From Streptomyces asoensis (GTDB lineage Bacteria; Actinomycetota; Actinomycetes; Streptomycetales; Streptomycetaceae): a DNA stretch of 64,000 bases. This document shows, piece by piece, positions 45,048 through 64,000 of this stretch. Every line of letters begins with the position of its first letter. The stretch's first letter is position 1. A program made the position numbers and the translations under genes. The notes beneath the pieces were generated by a model. It saw only the letters and a list, made by a program, of their open reading frames with translations, had not been told where the DNA came from and ran no database searches. The stretch is from assembly GCF_016860545.1 (NCBI RefSeq), contig NZ_BNEB01000005.1:434001-498000 (forward strand), in the 5' to 3' direction.

Positions 45048-48000
45048 TCACTTGTCGCCGAGCGCCAGCTGCACGAGATCGTCGACGTTCAGGTCGGCGA
45101 TCGCGGTCTCGTCATCGGCGTCGTCCACCATGCCGATCGGCGGTTCGTGGTCATCGAGTTCCACCAGCCTGACCAGGGCGTCCAACAGTCCGGCCGCCCG
45201 GAGCCGGGCGAGGGGGAGCGATGCGAGCCCGCGCCGCAGCCGCGCCTCGTCCACGTCCACGTCCGGGTCGGCCGTGACGCCGTCGGGGATCACTTCGCGG
45301 TGGAGGTGGCGGGCGAGGGAGAGCGGGTTGGGGTAGTCGAAGACGACGGTGGCGGCAAGCTTGAGGCCGGTGGCCCCACGAAGGCGATTACGCAACTCGA
45401 CCGACGTCAGCGAATCGAACCCGGAATCCTTGAACGCCGTCTCCGCCCCCACCTTCGCCATCCCGGCATGGCCGAGGACCACCGCCACATGACCACGCAC
45501 GAAATCGAGCAGCAACGCCTCCTGCTCCTGCGCTGAGAGCCCTGCGAGCCGGGCGGCAAGACCGCCACCGCTCTCCCCCACCCCCACCTGCCTGCCCCCC
45601 GCCCGAACCTGCCGCCGCCCGCCCTGCACCAGACCGCCCACAAGCCCGGGCAGACCCCGGCCGGCCGCGGCATCGGCACGCAGCCTCCGCAGATCCAGCT
45701 TGATCGGCACCACCAGAGCGGCCGAACCCCGCAAAGCCGCGTCGAACAGCGCCATTCCTTCGGCGGGGGCGATGGGCAGAATGCCGCCGCGGCTCATACG
45801 GGCCTGGTCGACCGCACCCAGGTGAGCGGTCAGTCCGGCGGACTGCTCCCACAGGCCCCAGGCCATCGACACACCGGGCAGGCCCGCCGCGCGCCGCCGG
45901 TGAGCCACCGCGTCGAGGTAGGCATTGGCCGCCGCGTAATTGCCCTGCCCCGCCGAACCGATCAAACCCGACGCGGAAGAGAACACCGCGAACACCGACA
46001 GATCCATGTCCCGCGTCAGCTCGTCCAGATGACCGACGGCCGCCACCTTCGGCCCGAACACATACGCCAACCGTTCCGGCGTCAGCGCGCCGATCACACC
46101 GTCGTCCAAGACGCCGGCGGTGTGGACGACACCGGTCAGCGGATGCTGCGCCGACACAGAACCCACAAGCTCGGCCACCGCGGCCCGGTCAGCGACATCA
46201 CACGCCGTCACCACCACCGATTCGGCACCCAACTCGCCGAGCTCGGCGACCAGCTCCCGCGCTCCTTCGGCCTCCATGCCACGGCGGCTGACCAGCAGCA
46301 GGTGCCGGACACCGTGCTCGGCCACCAGGTGCCGGGCGACCAGAGTGCCCAGGGAGCCGGTGCCGCCGGTGACCAGGACGGTGCCCTCGGGGGCGAAGGC
46401 GTACGCGCTCTCAGTCTTGGTTCCGGTCTCGGCGCCAGCGTCGGCGTCGGCGTCGGCGTCGGCAGCGGCAGCTCGCTCGGTCTCGACGGCGGCCGCGCGT
46501 ACCAGACGCGGGGCGGACAGGGCCGTGCCGCGAACGGCGACCAGCGGCTCCCCGGTGGCCAGCACGGGCCCGAGGACCGGACCCGCTCCGGCGGACCCGG
46601 CGGGGTCGAGGTCGACGAGCACGATGCGGTCGGGGTTCTCGCTCTGGGCGGCGCGGATCAGGCCCCAGACCGCGGCACCGGCCGGGTCGGTGACGTCGGC
46701 GTCGCCGCCCGCGGGCATCGCACCCCGGGTGATCACCACCAGCTTGCCGTTCTCGAAGGCCGGGGCCACCAGCCAGGCCTGGACCACTCCCAGCACCCTG
46801 ACCGTCAGAGCGAGCACCTCGTCACCGCCGCCGGTCCCGTCCCCGTAAGCCTCCAGAACAACCACATCCGGAGCATCGACGGCCGCAGCAGCCACCTCCT
46901 CGGCACCGGCGAGCGCCACCCACGACGCCACCCGATCCGAACCCACGGCGGGCATAGGCAGTTCGGCCCACTCGACCCGGAACAGGAAACCGTCACCGCC
47001 CCCCGCACCGGCCGCCGCCCCCAACCGGTTTGCCGAGACCTCCCGGAACACGAGCGAGTCCATCGTCAGGACAGGCTCGCCGGTCTCGTCGGCTGCCTGC
47101 AACGACAGCACGTCCGGACCGGGAGACACCAGCCGCACCCGCAACGCCGAAGCACCCACCGCATGCAACGCCACGTCGTTCCACGAAAACGGCAGCACCG
47201 TCCGCGACCCACCCGATCCGGCAACAGCCTCATCCGGCCGGACAAGCTGCCGGGCGTGCATAGCTGCGTCGAACAGGGCGGGATGGATACCGAACCTCAC
47301 CGCGGTCTCCCGCTGCTCCTCAGGCAGGACGACCTCCGCGAAAACCTCCTCACCCCGCCGCCACACCGCACGCAGCCCCCGAAACGCCGGACCGAACGCA
47401 TAACCCCGACCACGCATCTCCTCATAGAGCCCACCGACATCGAGCGGCACCCGCTCCGCACCCACCGGCGGCCACACCGAAACATCAAAACCAGCTATAT
47501 CCGTACTCCCGGCGATGCCCTTACTCCCGGCCGGAGCCGGCCTCAGCCTGCCGGTCGCATGCCGGGTCCAAACGCCACTGTCGTGATCCCCGGCGGTGTC
47601 TTCGGACGCCGAATACACCGTGACCGCCCGAGCACCACTCTCGTCCAGGCCACCGACCGCCACCTGAACCCGCACACCACCCGACTCCGGCACCACCAGC
47701 GGCGCCTCGATCACCAACTCCTCCACCACACCGCAACCGACCTCGTCACCCGCACGAACCACCAACTCCACCAGCCCCGTCCCCGGAACCAGCACCACCC
47801 CACTCACCGCGTGATCCGCCAACCAAGGATGCGCCCGCAAAGACAACCGAGACGTGCACAGGACACCACCGGTCTCCGGCACCGCCACCACCGCACCGAT
47901 CAGCGGATGATCAGCACCCGCCTGTCCCAGCGCAACAGCATCGGCAACCGGAGCGGAACGCAGCCAGTAGTGCTCGTGATCGAAGGCATACGTGGGGAGT

Positions 48001-50720
48001 TCCACGTGGGTGGTGGCGGCACCGGCCGGGAGGACACCCGCCCAGTCGACGGGGACGCCCCGGACGAACAGCTCGGCCATCGAGGTCAGCAGTCGGCGCG
48101 GGCCGCCCTCCCCGCGGCGCAGTGAACCACCGACCACGGCGTCTGTGCCGGCCTGGTCGACGATCTCGTTGACCGGCTGGACCAGGACGGGATGGGCACT
48201 GGCCTCCACGAAGACGGTGTGACCACCAGCCAGGAGGTCGGCAATGGCGGGACCGAAACGGACCTGGCTCCGCAGGTTCCGGTACCAGTAACCGCCGTCG
48301 AGGACATTCGACTCCCGCACCCACCCACCCGTCACGGTCGAGTAGAAGGGAATCAGCGGGGCCTGCGCACGGATGTCGGCGAAGGCGGTTGCCAGTACAT
48401 CCTCGATCGCCTCCACATGCCGGGTGTGCGAGGCGTAGTCGACGGCGATGCGGCGCACGCGTACGCCTTGGTCTTCCAGCACGTCGACGGCCTCGTCGAG
48501 CGCCTCGGCATCACCCGCGATCACCACCGAGGACGGACCGTTGACCGCCGCAACCTCGACTCGATCAGCCCACCGCGCAAGACGCTCAAGCGCCTCCGCC
48601 TCGGACAGCGCCACCGACGCCATACCACCCCGGCCCGCCAAATCACCCGCGATGACCTGACTGCGAACCGCCACAATCCGAGCAGCGTCCTCCAACGACA
48701 ACGCACCCGCCACACACGCCGCCGCGATCTCACCCTGCGAATGACCCACCACCGCATCCGGCACCACACCCACCGACGCCCACACCGCAGCCAAACCCAC
48801 CATCACCGCAAAACTCGCCGGCTGCACCACATCCACCCGCTCCAACACATCAACCGGAGCATCCCCCCGCAGCACATCGACGAGCGACCAGTCCACCCAC
48901 CGCTCCAACGCCGCCGCACACTCCCCCACCCGCTCCGCAAACACCCCCGACGAATCCAGCAGCTCACGCCCCATCCCCACCCACTGCGAACCCTGCCCAG
49001 GAAACACCACAACCGTCCGACCAGCGACCACAGACGACGACAACCCGCCTGCGACCACACCAGGATGGGAGTCGCCCCGCGCCAGCGCCTCCAGACCCGC
49101 CACCGCCTCACCCCGCGAACCAGCCACCACCACCGCACGCTCGGACAACACCGCCCGCTGAGCGACCAACGCCCCGGCCACGTCCGTCAGGGACACCGTC
49201 TCGCCGGACTCCACGAAGGACGCCAACCGCTCGGCCTGGCCCGCCAGGGATCCGGCACTCTTCGCCGACACCACCAGCGGCACCACACCATCGCCGACGT
49301 CGACCATCGACTCAGGCACAGACTCCAGCGGCGTCACGGACTGCTCTTGCGGGGCCTGCTCCAGGATCAGGTGCGCGTTCGTCCCGCTGACGCCGAAGGA
49401 CGACACGCCCGCGCGGCGCGGCCGGCCGGTGTCAGGCCAGGCGCGAGCCTCGGTCAGCAGCTCGACCGCACCCGCGGTCCAGTCCACCTTCGTCGACGGG
49501 GCGTCGACATGCAGCGTGGGCGGCATGATCCCGTGCCGGAGCGCCTGCACCATCTTGATCACACCGGCCACCCCCGCCGCCGCCTGGGTATGACCGATGT
49601 TCGACTTCAACGACCCCAGCCACAGCGGCCGGTCCTCGGGCCGGTCCTGTCCATAGGTGGCGATCAGCGCCTGCGCCTCGATCGGATCACCGAGGACCGT
49701 GCCCGTGCCGTGTCCCTCCACCACATCCACATCCGCCGGCGAAAGACCCGCGTTGGCCAGCGCCTTACGGATCACCTGCTGCTGCGACGGACCGTTCGGC
49801 GCCGTCAGACCGTTCGACGCACCGTCCTGATTCACCGCGCTGCCACGGATCACCGCAAGGATCCTGTGCCCGCGCCGCCGGGCCTCCGACAACCGTTCCA
49901 GGACCACCACCCCGACGCCCTCGGCCCAGCCGGTACCGTCCGCGGCGTCCGAGAACGCCTTGATCCGTCCGTCGACGGCGAGGCCGCCGTGGCGGGAGAA
50001 CGCCACGAACGCCCCCGGTGTCGCCATCACCGTGGCGCCGCCCGCCAGCGCCAGCGAGCACTCCCCCTGCCGCAACGCCTGCGCCGCCAGATGGATCGCG
50101 ACCAGCGAGGACGAACACGCCGCGTCCACCGTCACCGCCGGACCCTCAAGACCGAGCACGTACGACACCCGGCCCGAGGCGACACTCGTCATCGCGCCCG
50201 TGCCGATGAACCCTTCCAGTTCCGCGGTGCTGAAGCCGTACCCCTGTTCGTAGACGCCGGAGAACACCGCGACCTCTTGGCCCTTCAGCGCCCCCGGGTC
50301 GATCCCGGCCTGTTCCAGCGCCTCCCACGACGTCTCCAGCAGCAACCGCTGCTGCGGGTCCATCGCCAGCGCCTCACGCGGCGAGATCCCGAAGAAGCCC
50401 GCGTCGAACTCCGCCGCGTCGTGGAGAAACCCGCCCCGGGGCACGTAAGAGGTGCCGGCCTGGCCCGGGGCGGAGTCGAACACGCCCTCCAGATCCCAGC
50501 CACGATCGGACGGGAAACCGGACATGCCGTCCCGGCCCTCGCTGACCAGCCGCCACAGATCGTCAGGACCCGCCACACCACCGGGCAGACGGCACGCCAT
50601 ACCCACCACCGCAACCGGCTCCGACTTCTCGGCCTCGAGCTCCAGCACACGCTGATGGGAACGGCGTGCCTCCGCGAGGGTGCGCTTGAGGTAGTCGCGA
50701 AGCTTGCTTTCATCTGCCAT
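45048..50720 (-). CDS. Type I PKS module: KS-AT-DH-KR-ACP
   Basis: The 1890-residue protein opens with a docking coil (DESKLRDYLKRTLAEARRSH). KS Cys202 stands in DAACSSSL, with Ala where Thr is usual. AT has Ser661 in GHSQG and YASH at His765, so methylmalonyl is expected. DH carries His970 in HAVSGVVLVPG and Asp1151 in DAAMH. The KR has TGGTGSLG, LDD and Tyr1595, so a B-type product is expected. ACP Ser1770 is intact. If all domains work, the module adds a methyl-branched trans double bond. Long stretches are nearly identical to module 2 of the next gene upstream. Confidence 0.95.
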   Translation of the reverse strand: MADESKLRDYLKRTLAEARRSHQRVLELEAEKSEPVAVVGMACRLPGGVAGPDDLWRLVSEGRDGMSGFPSDRGWDLEGVFDSAPGQAGTSYVPRGGFLHDAAEFDAGFFGISPREALAMDPQQRLLLETSWEALEQAGIDPGALKGQEVAVFSGVYEQGYGFSTAELEGFIGTGAMTSVASGRVSYVLGLEGPAVTVDAACSSSLVAIHLAAQALRQGECSLALAGGATVMATPGAFVAFSRHGGLAVDGRIKAFSDAADGTGWAEGVGVVVLERLSEARRRGHRILAVIRGSAVNQDGASNGLTAPNGPSQQQVIRKALANAGLSPADVDVVEGHGTGTVLGDPIEAQALIATYGQDRPEDRPLWLGSLKSNIGHTQAAAGVAGVIKMVQALRHGIMPPTLHVDAPSTKVDWTAGAVELLTEARAWPDTGRPRRAGVSSFGVSGTNAHLILEQAPQEQSVTPLESVPESMVDVGDGVVPLVVSAKSAGSLAGQAERLASFVESGETVSLTDVAGALVAQRAVLSERAVVVAGSRGEAVAGLEALARGDSHPGVVAGGLSSSVVAGRTVVVFPGQGSQWVGMGRELLDSSGVFAERVGECAAALERWVDWSLVDVLRGDAPVDVLERVDVVQPASFAVMVGLAAVWASVGVVPDAVVGHSQGEIAAACVAGALSLEDAARIVAVRSQVIAGDLAGRGGMASVALSEAEALERLARWADRVEVAAVNGPSSVVIAGDAEALDEAVDVLEDQGVRVRRIAVDYASHTRHVEAIEDVLATAFADIRAQAPLIPFYSTVTGGWVRESNVLDGGYWYRNLRSQVRFGPAIADLLAGGHTVFVEASAHPVLVQPVNEIVDQAGTDAVVGGSLRRGEGGPRRLLTSMAELFVRGVPVDWAGVLPAGAATTHVELPTYAFDHEHYWLRSAPVADAVALGQAGADHPLIGAVVAVPETGGVLCTSRLSLRAHPWLADHAVSGVVLVPGTGLVELVVRAGDEVGCGVVEELVIEAPLVVPESGGVRVQVAVGGLDESGARAVTVYSASEDTAGDHDSGVWTRHATGRLRPAPAGSKGIAGSTDIAGFDVSVWPPVGAERVPLDVGGLYEEMRGRGYAFGPAFRGLRAVWRRGEEVFAEVVLPEEQRETAVRFGIHPALFDAAMHARQLVRPDEAVAGSGGSRTVLPFSWNDVALHAVGASALRVRLVSPGPDVLSLQAADETGEPVLTMDSLVFREVSANRLGAAAGAGGGDGFLFRVEWAELPMPAVGSDRVASWVALAGAEEVAAAAVDAPDVVVLEAYGDGTGGGDEVLALTVRVLGVVQAWLVAPAFENGKLVVITRGAMPAGGDADVTDPAGAAVWGLIRAAQSENPDRIVLVDLDPAGSAGAGPVLGPVLATGEPLVAVRGTALSAPRLVRAAAVETERAAAADADADADAGAETGTKTESAYAFAPEGTVLVTGGTGSLGTLVARHLVAEHGVRHLLLVSRRGMEAEGARELVAELGELGAESVVVTACDVADRAAVAELVGSVSAQHPLTGVVHTAGVLDDGVIGALTPERLAYVFGPKVAAVGHLDELTRDMDLSVFAVFSSASGLIGSAGQGNYAAANAYLDAVAHRRRAAGLPGVSMAWGLWEQSAGLTAHLGAVDQARMSRGGILPIAPAEGMALFDAALRGSAALVVPIKLDLRRLRADAAAGRGLPGLVGGLVQGGRRQVRAGGRQVGVGESGGGLAARLAGLSAQEQEALLLDFVRGHVAVVLGHAGMAKVGAETAFKDSGFDSLTSVELRNRLRGATGLKLAATVVFDYPNPLSLARHLHREVIPDGVTADPDVDVDEARLRRGLASLPLARLRAAGLLDALVRLVELDDHEPPIGMVDDADDETAIADLNVDDLVQLALGDK
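45294..45646 (-). repeat. ACP/linker block nearly identical to 51008-51360
   Basis: By eye the two copies are identical over about 350 bp, including the ACP Ser region and the Gly-rich KR-ACP linker. They belong to the last modules of two adjacent genes, at an offset of 5714 bp. Confidence 0.85.
46629..47488 (-). repeat. DH/structural-KR block nearly identical to 52301-53160
   Basis: The two copies share about 860 bp at a constant offset of 5672 bp, with few differences. Similarity continues less perfectly through the rest of the DH to 47990 and 53640. Confidence 0.85.
48621..49173 (-). repeat. AT block nearly identical to 54281-54833
   Basis: About 550 bp of AT and KS-AT linker match at an offset of 5660 bp. 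Next to it, 54073-54299 instead matches 42706-42932 of a different PKS gene, so the AT of module 2 of the bimodular gene is a mosaic. Confidence 0.85.
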
Positions 50721-50758
50721 CGGGCTCAGCTCCTAGAGGCTGTGACAGGCGGCGGTTG

Positions 50759-61717
<10,959 letters not shown>

Positions 61718-61778
61718 CTCGGCAGGTCCTCCGTCTTAGTCGCTGTCGGTCAACCAAATGTCGGCAAGTCGGTGGATC

Positions 61779-61980
61779 GGTCGGTGTCGTCTCCCGGGAC
61801 GCGCTGCACGAGGTCGGCGACGTCCATCACGTCGATCAGGTCGGCGTCGTCCGCGGCGACGGGCATCACCGGGTCCGGCACGGGAGTCGTCACCCCGGGC
61901 GCGGAGCCGTCCTCGGGACCGACGGGGCCGAGCGGCATGTCGAGAAGGCCGGCCTCCCGGAACCGGACGAGCGGGACCTG
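61779..61980 (-). repeat. Tail duplication, extra copy behind the stop codon
   Basis: This copy keeps the reading frame of the PKS gene and is open from just after the TAA at 62035-62037 to a stop at 61750. It reads VPLVRFREAGLLD, then GPVGPEDGSAPGVTTPVPDP and DADLIDVMDVADLVQR. It fills most of the 317-bp gap between two PKS genes, where no other coding sequence is seen. Confidence 0.88.
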
Positions 61981-62034
61981 ATCAGAGCGCAGGGGCCCTA
62001 CGATCCGCGAATATCGAGGGCTGCCTCCACGAGA

Positions 62035-64000
62035 TTAGGCAGGGCCGCCTTCGCGGGGCATCCCCTGGTCTGGTAGCTCCCGGTCGCCTCCGAGGAAGTC
62101 GGTGCCGTCTCCCAGGGCACGCTTCACTAGGTCGGCCACGTCCATGACGTCGATCAGGTCGGCGTCGTCCGCGGCGACGGGCACCACCGGGTCCGGCACG
62201 GGAGTCGTCACCCCGGGCGCGGAGCCGTCCTCGGGACCGACGAGACCGAGCAGCGTGTCGAGAAGGCCGGCCTCCCGGAACCGGGCGAGCGGCACCTGCG
62301 CGAGTACGCGCCGCAGATCGTCCTCCCGCGCGTCCAGGTCGTCGTCCGCTTCCGTCAGCAGTTCGGAGCGCAGGAAGCCGACGAGGGCGTCCGGGGTCGG
62401 ATAGTCGAAGATGAGCGTCGCGGGCAGTCGTAGGCCGGTGGCCACGTGCAGGCTGTTGCGGAGGTTGACCGCGGCGAGCGAGTCGAAACCGACCTCCTGG
62501 AAGGACTGGAGCGGGCCGATGCTGTCCGTGCTGCTGTGTCCGAGGACGGTCGAGGCCTGTCCGCACACCAGCCGCAGCAGGAGACGGTTCTGTTCCGCCT
62601 CGGGGACGTTGCGCAGGGAGTCCACCAGGGAAGAGGTGGTGCCGATGTCCTCGGCATCGGGCTGGGAGGCGCGCAGGGCGGCGGCGGCTTCGGGCAGATC
62701 GGCGAAGAGCGGGCTGACCCGTCCGGAGGTGAACGCCGGGATGAACGCCTCCCAGTCCATGTCGACGACCGTCACGGCCTTCTCCCGCGCTTGCACGGCC
62801 TGTTCGAACGCGGTCGTCGCGATCTGCCGGGTCATCGGCAGGACACCGCGGCGGCGCAGCTGCGCGAGGGTCGCCTCGTCCATGGCGGGGCCGATTTCGT
62901 CGAGGGCTCCCCAGGCGATCGAGGTGGCCGCGAGTCCTCGGCCACGGCGCCGTTCGACCAGGGCGTCCAGGACCGCGTTGGCCGCGCCGGAGACACCCTG
63001 GCCACCACCGCCCCAGATTCCGGCTATCGAGGAGAAGACCACGAAGGCGTCGAGCGGGGCCCCGCCGGTGCCGGTTTCGGTGAACATTGCGTCGAGCCAT
63101 ACGGCGGTGTCGACCTTGGCCGCGAAGACCTCGGTGAGGTCGGCGAGGCCGGTGTCGGCGATGTTGCCGGTCCAGGCGATGTCGGCGGCGTGCACGACGG
63201 CGGTGAGCGGCTGCTCCCGCGGGGTCTCGGCGATGAGCCGGGCGAGCGTGTCACGGTCGGCGTCGGCGCAGGAGACGACGGTCGTCGCGACCTCGGCGGC
63301 CGCGAGCTCGTCCAGCAACGTGGTGACGGCGTCGGCGGGCGCCTGAGCCGTGGTCGTGATGATGAGACGGCGCACTCCGGACCGGGCGAGCCAGAGCGAG
63401 GCATGTGCGCCGAGGGCCTCGGCGCCGCCCGTCACGAGGACCGTGCCGTGAGGCTGCCAGCCGCCGTCGGCGGGCGCCTCGGGTGCGGGCTTGCGGGTCA
63501 GCCGCCTGCTGTAGACGCCGGAGCGGCGCACGGCGAGCTGGTCGTCCCCCGCTGCGCCGTTCAGCGCGCCCAAGAGGTACTGGATGGTGCGGGAGTTGAC
63601 GGTCGCCGGGAGGTCGACCAGGCCGCCCCACCGGTCGGGGTGCTCCAGGGCCACCGCGCGGCCCAGGCCCCAGAGCGCGGCCTCGCCAGGATCGGTGACG
63701 GTGTCCTGGACCCCGGTGTTCACCACGCCCCGCGTCAGACACCACAGGGGCCCGTCGACGCCCGCGTCTCCGAGGGCCTGAATCAGCGCGAGGGTCCTGG
63801 CGGCGGTGACCGTGGCGTCCTGCGTGCCGTCGAGGGCGAACAGGGAGAGGACCCCGGCCGGTTCGTACGCGGCTCGGATGCCGCGCAGCTGCTCGGTGAA
63901 CCCCGTGCGGGTGAAGGCAGAGGTGGCGATCTCCAGGGGCACGATGTCGAGTCCCTGGGCAGCGAGCGCCGCGAGGAGCTCGAGCACCTGGGAGCCGGCC
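62035..64000 (-). CDS. Type I PKS, 3' end only: KR-ACP, KR probably inactive
   Basis: The frame is open to the right edge, so the N-terminus, KS and AT are outside the window. The visible 655 residues include the KR structural and catalytic parts and an ACP. The KR nucleotide motif is VTGGAEALG rather than GGTGxxG. The usual catalytic Tyr is Ser (GQGVSGAANAVLDAL; Ser codon 62989-62991), and LDD is absent, so beta-ketone retention is likely. The ACP has its Ser in EVGFDSLAAVNL. The tail with DDADLIDVMDVADLVKRALG is a docking region. The gene ends at TAA 62035-62037, and an in-frame copy of its tail lies just beyond. Confidence 0.93.
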   Translation of the reverse strand, partial: AGSQVLELLAALAAQGLDIVPLEIATSAFTRTGFTEQLRGIRAAYEPAGVLSLFALDGTQDATVTAARTLALIQALGDAGVDGPLWCLTRGVVNTGVQDTVTDPGEAALWGLGRAVALEHPDRWGGLVDLPATVNSRTIQYLLGALNGAAGDDQLAVRRSGVYSRRLTRKPAPEAPADGGWQPHGTVLVTGGAEALGAHASLWLARSGVRRLIITTTAQAPADAVTTLLDELAAAEVATTVVSCADADRDTLARLIAETPREQPLTAVVHAADIAWTGNIADTGLADLTEVFAAKVDTAVWLDAMFTETGTGGAPLDAFVVFSSIAGIWGGGGQGVSGAANAVLDALVERRRGRGLAATSIAWGALDEIGPAMDEATLAQLRRRGVLPMTRQIATTAFEQAVQAREKAVTVVDMDWEAFIPAFTSGRVSPLFADLPEAAAALRASQPDAEDIGTTSSLVDSLRNVPEAEQNRLLLRLVCGQASTVLGHSSTDSIGPLQSFQEVGFDSLAAVNLRNSLHVATGLRLPATLIFDYPTPDALVGFLRSELLTEADDDLDAREDDLRRVLAQVPLARFREAGLLDTLLGLVGPEDGSAPGVTTPVPDPVVPVAADDADLIDVMDVADLVKRALGDGTDFLGGDRELPDQGMPREGGPA
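62097..62298 (-). repeat. Tail duplication, copy inside the edge PKS gene
   Basis: This segment encodes the end of the PKS protein from about VPLARFREAGLLD through VADLVKRALGDG. It matches 61779-61980 at a constant offset of 318 bp (106 codons), with only scattered differences. Confidence 0.9.

Noticed and set aside
45822..48125. Very long plus-strand ORFs opposite the PKS genes
   Set aside because: High GC makes long antisense frames common. The translations are Arg/His/Pro-rich and repetitive, and the PKS domains on the minus strand explain the region.
61750..61938. Separate 62-residue gene between two PKS genes
   Set aside because: Its sequence is the duplicated PKS tail in the same frame, with no ribosome site at the internal ATG; it is treated as a repeat, not a gene.

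Overview
The window is high-GC actinobacterial DNA. GGAGG-type ribosome sites, frequent GTG starts, ATGA/GTGA stop-start overlaps and the gene families present all point to a Streptomyces-like organism. Nothing in the sequence fixes the species. No rRNA, tRNA, CRISPR array or intact insertion sequence was seen.

The left part (1 to about 22.5 kb) is ordinary accessory chromosome. It holds a GAF/SpoIIE-type phosphatase cut by the window edge, a PRC-barrel protein, small membrane proteins, an SRPBCC protein, a maltokinase-cap-like protein, an acyl-CoA ligase divergent from a PucR-type regulator, a CocE-type hydrolase divergent from a TetR regulator, and an ECF-type sigma factor with a membrane-anchored partner. 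It continues with a YbdK-type carboxylate-amine ligase, a phosphotransferase, a secreted Tyr/Trp-rich protein, a 3-hydroxyisobutyryl-CoA hydrolase and a degenerate HAD protein. Within this part, 15.4-21.8 kb is a compact unit that looks like a small biosynthetic system. An ATP-grasp ligase, a pyruvate phosphate dikinase-like protein and an MFS exporter are translationally coupled. They are divergent from a PAS-LuxR regulator across a 351-bp gap that carries a perfect 24-bp palindrome.

From about 23.1 kb to the right edge lies a type I polyketide cluster of the ansamycin class. A Rif-Orf19-like FAD hydroxylase and a type II thioesterase diverge at its left end. The thioesterase is followed on the plus strand by a crotonyl-CoA carboxylase/reductase, a KAS III and a 3-hydroxyacyl-CoA dehydrogenase, which together look like a pathway for a branched or ethyl-type extender unit. 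A MarR regulator follows. Leftward-reading genes then encode homologues of RifM, RifL and RifK (3-amino-5-hydroxybenzoate, AHBA, supply), RifH (aminoDAHP synthase) and RifF (amide synthase). Upstream of these come four complete PKS genes with five modules, and the 3' end of a fifth PKS gene.

How the parts fit together: the AHBA genes make the aromatic starter, and the PKS genes extend it in the order right edge to 35.5 kb. No thioesterase domain ends the line, so the RifF-like enzyme should release the chain as a macrolactam. Four successive AT domains carry the methylmalonyl signature YASH. The last AT carries AAGH instead, which matches the presence of the CCR/KAS III/dehydrogenase trio and suggests a larger side chain at C-2, next to the amide. 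One module has a shrunken, probably dead DH and no KR, and the edge module has a KR lacking its catalytic Tyr. The most unusual DNA feature is a 202-bp duplication of the edge PKS gene's C-terminal tail, lying in frame just behind its stop codon. Several long near-identical DNA blocks shared between modules indicate recent gene conversion. AminoDHQ synthase, aminoDHQ/aminoquinate enzymes, the kinase, the loading module and the early PKS modules are not in the window and probably lie beyond 64 kb.
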